From: Phoronis australis
Lineage: Eukaryota > Phoronida > Phoronidae
Direction: 5' to 3'
Assembly: GCA_002633005.1 (NCBI GenBank)
Contig: NMRA01000422.1
Span: forward strand, 1-64,000
DNA: 64,000 nt
The translations under genes and the position numbers were made by a program. Under the pieces are notes generated by a model that had not been told where the DNA came from, made no database searches, and was given only the letters and a program-made list of their open reading frames with translations. Of the stretch, positions 56,350 to 64,000 are shown piece by piece (positions within the stretch are counted from its first letter, which is position 1; every line of letters starts with the position of its first letter).

Positions 56350-59030
56350 AATGACGGCAAAAATGTTAATGTCTATTACACTTTAATATTGACTGTCTAA
56401 TACACACTTTTTCGTTGTCACTTGATTAAAAGTGAATTACATATTTTACCCATTTTGTAATCACACAGTGAACATCGTTAAAGTATGAATTTGTCAGTGT
56501 TTACTCCTGCCGCAAAGTTGGGTTTGCTCATTCGCCGCCTTGGGTGCTATTGTTGTGAATGGAAAGATGGCGGACTTGGACCTCCTAGCGTTCTACACTC
56601 CTTGATGCTGCTTTGTTCTTTCATGATTTGGTCAGCTATGCGGTGGAGTTCAGGAGCAATGTTTTCATTGTAAAACTGTCAGTGTGTCTTGTTGTATTTT
56701 CAGTTTTAACCTCAATCCTATGGTTCAAGGCTGCATGCAATAAACCCTGCAATCCACCAAGAACATCAATTCACACACTGGGTGAGTTCCCCAAAATCTC
56801 CGTTGCCTTCAGGGTAAAAATAATTCAATTTGGGATAAACAAAATTACTACCTATTGGCCTTTTTTTATACTGGCAAGGCTTACTAATACCAATTACTTT
56901 GAAACATCTGCATTGTAAAAACTTTGCAAATGAAGTAAAATTGTCTTCAAAAATCATCGTTGTTGAGCAGTTTAACCAAATTAAATTCCTCTTGTCCGTC
57001 GACAATTTTGTGTCCCAGGTTGAAAAATTTCTACCTAGTACGTATATGTTCTTTTCAAAGCAAAACCCTGTACCGGCTATAGGTCAACTTTGGTCCTAAG
57101 TTGGGATTTCTTTTGATGCATGTTTGGTAAAGATAGCTTTTGTGCAGTGATAGTGGTGGTCTGATTCCCAGGTGTGTGGTATTGCATCATCCAATGATGC
57201 TTGGGCGGTGCCCTCCTTAGTCTCAATAGCCTATCACATGTTAATGTGCTTCAATTGTGGGTTATTCCAAGGATGTCAGCTTAGGCTTGGAGAATTGTGG
57301 GATATAGCCATGCATTTCCTTCTCATCTGTTGGCCGGAAATTCAGGCGCATTTTCTCTGTATTCAGTGGTTGGTTTCATTCTGCTAGGAACACCGGCATC
57401 CTACAATCTGTTACAGATATTCCCCAAATCTCTCTGACCATAGAACACTTAGAACCTGTGCTATTCAATTTGAATTTCATGCTCTTTCTTCCCAAACTAG
57501 TAAAGGTTGTATCTGCGGATAAGCTTTCACCTTTTGATTAATTTACTTGCTATCATTCCATATCTACGAGCCATGTCATATGCTTGGTATTGGGTTTGTG
57601 ACCTAGTTTACAGGAAGTCTTATCTGATAGTCAAGTTATCAATGCACACCTTTTGTTCATGACTTATTCAACAGCAGGAAGTGATGTTGTTATGGTGATT
57701 GTTTACCCTTGATTTCCATATCATGCAGGTTAGAGTCTGGGCTGGGGCGGACTGCAGCTAGAAAATTAGAATAGTTTTTCATTAAGGAAGTGGACTTGAA
57801 AAAAAGATTTATCTGCAGGGCCCTCACACACCTGAGGGAAAGGTGGCTGAACCTTTTAAATGGGGAATTTTCGCATCATTTTTACTTAGAAGGTAATTTG
57901 TGTGATGTTTTCCAATATAGTGCTTTTTATGGCAATTCTTTTAGGCTTTCACAAATAAGCAAGTGTTAACCTTAAGTTTAACAATAAAAAGTTACTGCTA
58001 TTTCTACCATTTATTTGTACAAGAGCAAGTGAAGAGGACCTGTTGTCACGTAGCTGATACGTCAGCCTAGCTCCAGTTTCTTCGGTGTGATGTATTGCCA
58101 TTGTCACGCTGCTTGGCTTATAAAGGAAACACCAAGACTGGTTCATTTTTGCACACTGAATAATGGAGTTGTTGGTAAACACTCGTTGGGAGAATAATTT
58201 TCAAAAGTAGCTACTAAATATGCCAGCACCAGTAACAACACCTTAATGTGAGTGAAGCAATGCTTGTACGGTAAGGGACAGACTCTCACCTTGTACCAAG
58301 GATTCAGGGAATCCACTTTGCTGGCACTATATTAAATGTTTTACCTAAAACAATGTTCTTAATCTCGAACAACTGTGTATTTGACCAGTGAGTCGTTCTC
58401 TTGCCGCAGTGAATAGACCAGAAGAGCAATGCTTTGCTTCTGACAGTGTTGTGGGCCACAATGAATGATCGTGATGAGTTAGGTGTTCAAATGTGGTCTA
58501 CTGGAAACTGCTTCTGAGAGCATTGCTCAGCAGTTCATCAGTGAAAAGACATTTTCCTATATGTTTGTACACTTTCATGGCACGTTTTGTCAAATAAGGC
58601 TCCGTTTCATGGGAAAACTGGTTACCAAAAAGTCCCCCTTCCTAGCAGCGTATCCTCTCTTATATGTGAGTACCCCCCTCGCTTGCAATGTTGGTAATTT
58701 GCCTAGAAAAAAACTATTTAGTACACTGAAAGCAGGAAATCATTTCCCAGTTGGACACAGTAGGGAGTGAACAAAAATCAAAATATTTTCTCCTAATGTT
58801 GCTGTCATTGATGTTTTTTGTGAGTCATTTAAACATACGGTGACCTGTCATTGGTAATGGACCATGGAAGTTAAGATGCTTGGTGGTGTTTTGCCCCATT
58901 CCTGTGAAGTCCCGCTGCCATCCTAGTTTGCATTCTAAAGATGGGTTTCTTGTGAGAAAAACGAGATCATACAAATCTTTATACCATAATATTAGCCTCG
59001 AATGGCAGATACAACCCTGTAATAACCCAT
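56350..59030. other. Region without a recognised gene
   Basis: Several 60-100-codon frames occur, none with a recognisable domain. At 56567-56580 the sequence AAAGATGGCGGACT resembles a YY1-type initiator site, but the frame it opens closes after 12 codons. I see no clear mobile element. Confidence 0.35.
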
Positions 59031-59033
59031 AAA

Positions 59034-59150
59034 GTTATCTCACTAGTGAGATAACATTTTGGTGGGAAACCGAGGCCAGATTCGAACCCGGGCCTCAACA
59101 GTTGCGAGTCGCCGACTTTACCACTGCACCACTCAGCGGCTGACGTCATC
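59034..59150 (-). repeat. tRNA-derived SINE-like sequence with adjacent perfect palindrome
   Basis: On the minus strand a tRNA-like head has an A-box-like TGAGTGGTGCAGTGG and a perfect B box GGTTCGAATC (plus 59079-59088). A perfect 22-bp palindrome centred on ACTAGT (59034-59055) follows after about 20 bp. The cloverleaf is not convincing for a working tRNA, so a SINE head is the better call. Confidence 0.55.
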
Positions 59151-59685
59151 AAACTTGAAAATAGAATACTTAAATGTGCACGCGCAACAATCGCATGCTC
59201 AGCAAAGGGCATTGCACCGACAATTATACGCTATGAAAAATAAGACGCTAAATTTCCATAAAAACTATATTTTAATTCAGTGAAATTTTTCTCTCGTGTT
59301 CCCTCACTTGTAAATCACCGATCTCCAATTTGAATGCAGGTGTCGTGTGGTCAGGATCCTTTGACTTGAGTATTATAGTCAGTTACTAGTGGTAACCTAC
59401 TTTAGCAGACGATATATTCCCGATCAAAGCTTAGCGTGATAAAATGTGTAGTAAGCTATAACAGTTGCTAAACCTTAATTTATAGATTCACTTTATTTCT
59501 ATTTTGTTTTATTTTTCAATTGGTTTTGAGTAAAAGCATTATTTTACAAAAATATCTCGGCTTTCCTTAAAAGGTCACGACCTCCGACCCCGGGCCTCTG
59601 ACATAGAAAGTAGTTACAAAGCCGAGGCGAGTCGAGAAAGGTAGATCGATTCATTGCAATGTTTCTCGTTCAGTATGTGGTATAA

Positions 59686-59848
59686 ATAGATTATTACAAG
59701 TTCTCAGTCGTTATCCCCCTTATCTAGAGCCCTCGTGGATTTTGTAGAATTATCACCCTCGGGGCTAACGCCCCCCGGGCGATAATTCTCCAAAATCCAC
59801 TCGGGCTCTAGATGACGGGGATAACGATTTCGCCATGAAATAATCTAT
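59686..59848. mobile_element. 163-bp fold-back MITE
   Basis: The arms begin ATAGATTATT and carry CGTTATCCCC, TCTAGAGCCC, TGGATTTT and AGAATTATC. They pair across the element around the apex GGGGCTAACGCCCC near 59770. The high GC of the apex contrasts with the flanks. Non-coding. Confidence 0.75.
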
Positions 59849-60165
59849 ATTTTATCTATATCCGTTTCCTGACGCTAAGGGTTTATGTCTCTGGAGGTAC
59901 TGTTGTAATGTTTTGACTATTACTTGGTAGTATTTCTATTTTGATATTTTTGTACAGTCCAATATTTTGTGATGTATTGTATGGGTAAAAACTCTGAAGT
60001 GTGACACAGACAACTACTTGCCTTCAAGGTCTATATCAGTTGCTTGAACTTCATCACTGAATACAGCACACGGGACATCTTCAAATCGATTATTCATCAT
60101 ATTCTTTTAACTATGGAAAATTCCATGAGATGATGTCTCTTTTGTTACAGGAGGCTGCGTTGTTT

Positions 60166-60550
60166 GTTTCCTTGGCTGGCTTCCAGTATTGAAACTAATT
60201 TTAATTTTCCCTTGTCCAAAATATCTTGTTTTCAAACCATTGATTTTGTGTCGCAAGTTGTTTTGATAAGGTATGTTTTGGCCGCTGATCAACAGACGTG
60301 TCCAGAAAAGTGTCTGCTACGTTGTTCTGCACAAAAACGTTTCAAAGTCAGGTTTTGTTTGTTTCCTTGGCTGGCGTCCAATAATGAAGCAACTGTTAAT
60401 TTTCCCTTTCTAAAATGCATTTCAAATTGTTTTGATAGGGTGTGACTAATATTTACCTGTTTTGGCTGTTGATCAAGCCAAGTGTCCTGAAAAGTGTCTG
60501 CTATATTGTTCTGCACAAAAAAGCGTTTCAAAGGCACGTTTTGTTTACCG
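60166..60550. repeat. 195-bp tandem duplication
   Basis: GTTTCCTTGGCTGGC begins both units at 60166 and 60361. Both continue through TTGTTTTGATAAGG/GGG, TTTTGGC, CTGATCAA, GTGTCTGCTA and TTGTTCTGCACAAAAA. The period is exactly 65 codons and the second unit is open on the minus strand, but the first unit has stops. No recognised product. Confidence 0.65.
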
Positions 60551-60790
60551 CAGTGTGTCTGACTCAATGCTCAACGAATAGGTCAAATGTGAAACAAAGA
60601 ATTTATGCCAAAATACTGATACCCATAAACAACAGTTATGACAAATGTTTAAAATCCCCTTACAGTATCAGCTTTGGTTTAGTAATTGTGTTGGTTCTTG
60701 TTTGTGGGACCTTTCATCTTTTTTCTCATGGCGAGTTAGCATTCCTAATTAAAGTCCTTACCTCAAAGGGAAATATAGTTACAAAACCTG

Positions 60791-60859
60791 AAAATATTTA
60801 CCTAATTAAATATTTACCTAATTAAATATTTACCTAATTAAATATTTACCTAATTAAAT
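60791..60859. repeat. Four copies of a 17-bp AT-rich unit
   Basis: AAATATTTACCTAATTA is repeated four times with almost no change. It is a simple minisatellite and likely to vary in length between individuals. Confidence 0.85.
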
Positions 60860-60869
60860 AATATGTAGC

Positions 60870-62890
60870 ATTGCATTATGTTTACCACCTTTCTGTTATA
60901 AAACTAAAAGCCGTGAGTGTAGTTTTGTACCTCAGCCGAGATCAGAAAATCATCAACCATTCCCGTCTATGTTCGTGACCTGAGTTCCTCTGCATCAGTT
61001 CAGGAACGATTCCAGAATGACAGTCATGTTGTCCTTGAAAATGCATTGATATCACTGTGAGGTAAATGTGTTGTTATTTTATTTGGTTGTTTTCGATTCG
61101 CATCTTAGTTCTTTTGATACAAATTTGATTATTTATTGTCTAATTTTATGTTCTTTGCATATGACTAATGATATTTAATGCATAATCATAAGTGTGTGAA
61201 GTATGTCGCATCTCCCGCAGCCAACGCTCGGCTACTGACGCCCAGACTCATGGCGAGGGTACATCAAATTTCAGTAACAGTACCCATTTAGGTAATAAAG
61301 TAGAGGAAATAACCTTCCTTGATCAGCAAATGTCTTACCTTTATCGCCATATCGTGAAAGGAATGCAAAGTACCAGTCTGGAGTGAGCAATTGCCATGTG
61401 ACTAACCGGACGTTGAGCGCATTTCTGCGTACTTGGCAGCAAGTCGAAACCGGCTTTACTGGTCATTAAAAATGTAAAATAGAAAAAAAAAATCCACGCA
61501 CAGCGTTTTTTCAATAAAGAAAAACATGTTTTACCTCAAAACATTGAACTCCCCATTGAATTGCAATAACTCGCACCTGTGCTTGATTTTGCAGGGAGGA
61601 CACAATAATTAATTCCCCTGCAGTTGCCGTGACGCTTCGCGGGGAAAATAATCACTTGCTAAATTGAATTTGATTTTCAATTATCAGGGAAAATATTTTT
61701 TGAAATGTGACAAAAACTTACAACATATACCTCTGTTGTCTAAATATAAAAATTTTGCAACTGAAAACGTAAAGTTCGTAAACTGGGGATGTAATGAACT
61801 GTAGTCTATTAGCTGAATGTCGGCGATCTTGGGAAAATATCGCAATGTTACGAGCATGACACAGTGTTTTTTTAACACTTTGTCACATGAATTTCACCCT
61901 TTCAAGGGCCGGACAGATGTCCACGCAGGCCAGGCGGTCAGACTCCACCGGGTAGTTGCTTATACGAATGCTTCTGGCTGAATGGGAATTATTCCTTTCA
62001 TTTTACTCATTAATACTTAAATACCATTTGGCACCATGGCAAGTTTTCTCTCTGAAGTTATTTTGGCACCAAATGGTATTCTGTCGTTCACTTTTGGCCG
62101 TCTGGCCGTAACGGAAGTCGCGGAAGACCACCGGTACCTTAGTTTCCCTGTCCAAATTTAAGTTCAATTGTCAGGATATTCTAACTATATAGCAATTTTA
62201 CTCATTTAGTTTTGATGTTGCATTTGTTGTTTTGTTTTTACTCCTTTTACTAGAGTTAATTACCGTAACCTAGTAAAACATACACTTAGCCCAGTCGCTA
62301 TAGTCGGCCTTGTTATTCAATCATTGGCAAAATTTATTTGCCACATTTTGTTAGCAATTTCTATACAAATTGTCACTATTTTGGTTTTATGTTAAGGCCC
62401 GTGTCGATTATTTCATACCAGTTTGCAGGCTGGTAACAGACATTGCTCCAGTCGCACAGCCTGCGTTCTTAAGCCTGGGTTCCTGAATGAATTTTACTTC
62501 CAGTTTCGCGGTTAGTTCAAAATGGCGATTTGTTCTTCATGTCAGAATCATAGGTGGCACGTTTTTTTAAACTTTCGTCCACTACAAATTGTGTATTAGT
62601 TACCGGATAGGTACTGCTTGGTGCCTTATAACTTCTTCTAACCATTCGATAAGGTTTAAAAACGTGTGCAACTGGAGTTTTAAGCAGGATAAAACAAACG
62701 ACCACATGGAGTTAATTGAATGTTTCAGCACAATTATGCACTGTGCGCTGCTAACTCCATCTATTCCAGTTTGAAGCTTGTGATTTCGATTTTACCCGTA
62801 ATTAGTGCTACATGGGTAGTATAATGGGGAGATAATTCTTATGTTGAGGATCAAGGAATTGACATTTTGACGGGGGGGGGGTGGTGTTAC
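60870..62890. other. Region without a recognised gene
   Basis: A 64-codon frame at 61192-61386 matches no family I know. Partial inverted repeats around AATACCATTTGGCACC occur near 62020-62090. A run of ten G lies near 62871-62881, shortly before the ambiguous base at 62907. Confidence 0.35.
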
Positions 62891-62899
62891 TGTAATACA

Positions 62900-63640
62900 T
62901 TATTCGNTGCGTTGTGCGGTTATCCTCTTACGGTTATCTGCTGCTCTGTATTTCCCAAACCGCTGGATGGGTGTTCGTGAAATTTTGCAGACGTATTTTT
63001 CTCGTGGATATGACAGCATCAGCGGATTTTTGGATGGGCCCGACAACAGATGTGTCCCCTAGTGTCAATTCTAATTTTTTACGTTTGCCTCTTTATCTTT
63101 GGTTTTCCTTGACAAATTTTTATGAAATTTAGCCAATAATTATCCACTAATCAGATGTTGCCTTTTTCTTTTTGGATGGATTCGAAGTTTTCTGTGCTGC
63201 CTATTTTTACTGTTTTGGTGTCTGGTGTTTGGTGTCCTTGTCTCTGTCTGACTGACCTCTCTAAGGATCATTTTGAAAAGCGACGTGTTCTTTCTTGGAA
63301 TAGCAGTTAACAATGAATTTTGTACAGTTGGACTACTATGACACACCTGTGGCAGTTTTGTTGCTTTTCTCGTCCACGGCTGTATCAGATCTTTGCTAAA
63401 TTTTACTGGTGGACTGGTCAGTGGCGGATTTATAGGGGGGTCAAGCCCTAAAATTCTCCCAGATTCCATTTGGCAGTACGGGGGTACGAATGTCTGACTG
63501 GCAAAGTCCTGGCTAGTACTCTGCCCTGGCCCACTCTAACTCAAAATCCTGGATCCGCTCCTGCTGGTGACTAGGAACGTGATAATGACTGGCGAATTTT
63601 GGATGGATCTGATTACCGTAATGCCCCTTGGTAATTTTAA
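62900..63640 (-). mobile_element. Inverted, broken copy of the Helitron-like core
   Basis: Reverse-strand family segments are recognisable: a decayed B motif near 63051-63069 with TTTTTTACGTTTGCCTCT following, TATTTTTACTGTTTTGG, and a second B-like remnant near 63628-63645. It is interrupted by the MITE at 63419-63563. An ambiguous base (n) lies at 62907. Confidence 0.55.
63419..63563 (+). mobile_element. hAT-like MITE, copy 2, inserted in the Helitron-like remnant
   Basis: The ends are CAGTGGCGGATTTATAG and, inverted, CAGGAGCGGATCCAGGATTT. The body matches the MITE at 27451-27621 in the opposite orientation. No exact target duplication is found, though CTGGTGGACT and CTGGTGACT lie close by on either side. 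Confidence 0.7.
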
Positions 63641-63844
63641 AAAAACAATTTTATACATTTATTGCCCAGACAATATCACAAAGCCAGTCTGAGGTTGGGT
63701 GCCTCAGATCCAGCTTTAACAAAAGTACACACTAAACAATAAATATATGTAAAGGCAACGAAATGTGTAACTGAAGAGAAGGACTTTCACACGCCATTCA
63801 TACATACACTCATGCCCTACTTATACGGTGAAGTTATACACAAT

Positions 63845-63869
63845 GAAAAGAAAAGAAAAGAAAAGAAAA
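63845..63869. repeat. GAAAA microsatellite
   Basis: Five tandem GAAAA units are followed by an AT-rich stretch to about 63940. A short GA microsatellite also lies at 13705-13720. Confidence 0.85.
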
Positions 63870-64000
63870 AAATTATATATAATAATGTAGGTATGTAATT
63901 CACAAATGTATCTAATCGATATATATAATATAAAAATAAACATTATGGAAATTAAAGTATAATATATAACATCATGTAACATTGCTTGATACCTAAATGA

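Noticed and set aside
59075-59142. Functional tRNA gene on the minus strand
   Set aside because: A and B boxes are good, but the anticodon arm and acceptor stem do not pair properly. A SINE head fits better.

Overview
This is a stretch of intron-rich animal nuclear genome, AT-rich and full of short interspersed and tandem repeats. There are no operons or bacterial signals, and coding exons are 57-226 bp with canonical GT-AG introns. The repeat landscape (Helitron-like non-autonomous elements with internal tandem cores, hAT-like MITEs, fold-back elements, tRNA-derived SINE-like pieces) and the presence of a metazoan USP40 plus proline iminopeptidases fit a marine invertebrate. I cannot name the species or safely choose between phyla. 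I reconstructed the genes by joining exons by eye using reading frame, splice sites and remembered family sequences.

Layout. (1) 578-26218, minus strand: USP40, a ubiquitin-specific protease of peptidase family C19. Twenty-three in-phase exons encode 1,084 codons, starting at 26218. The last C-terminal exon(s) lie beyond the left edge. (2) 26219-29499: upstream region of USP40, with one doubtful small ORF and a hAT-like MITE. (3) 29500-33235, minus: a complete seven-exon proline iminopeptidase (copy A, 323 aa). (4) 36491-47429, minus: a second complete seven-exon proline iminopeptidase (copy B, 321 aa). Both copies have the same intron phases, so they are tandem paralogues. (5) 47430-64000: no intact gene seen. 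It holds a tandem repeat with a recurring GTACGTACCCC motif, several fold-back elements, two broken THAP zinc-finger fragments, an AP-1 site cluster, a SINE-like tRNA relic and a MITE nested in an inverted Helitron-like remnant.

Most notable signal. A Helitron-like repeat family occurs at about 1-75, 1950-2840, 4375-5674, 38316-39973 and, inverted and broken, 62900-63640. In the two best copies a unit of about 454 bp is repeated in tandem, and each unit carries three evenly spaced 19-bp segments resembling the vertebrate CTCF binding consensus, all in one orientation. A separate tandem repeat at 5929-6590 carries an even closer CTCF-like match in the opposite orientation. Both sit in introns of these genes. 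This could be a mobile family that spreads insulator-type sites, but binding is not shown by sequence alone.

The genes do not form an obvious pathway. USP40 removes ubiquitin from proteins, and the two iminopeptidases are predicted to remove N-terminal proline from peptides. They share only neighbourhood and strand.
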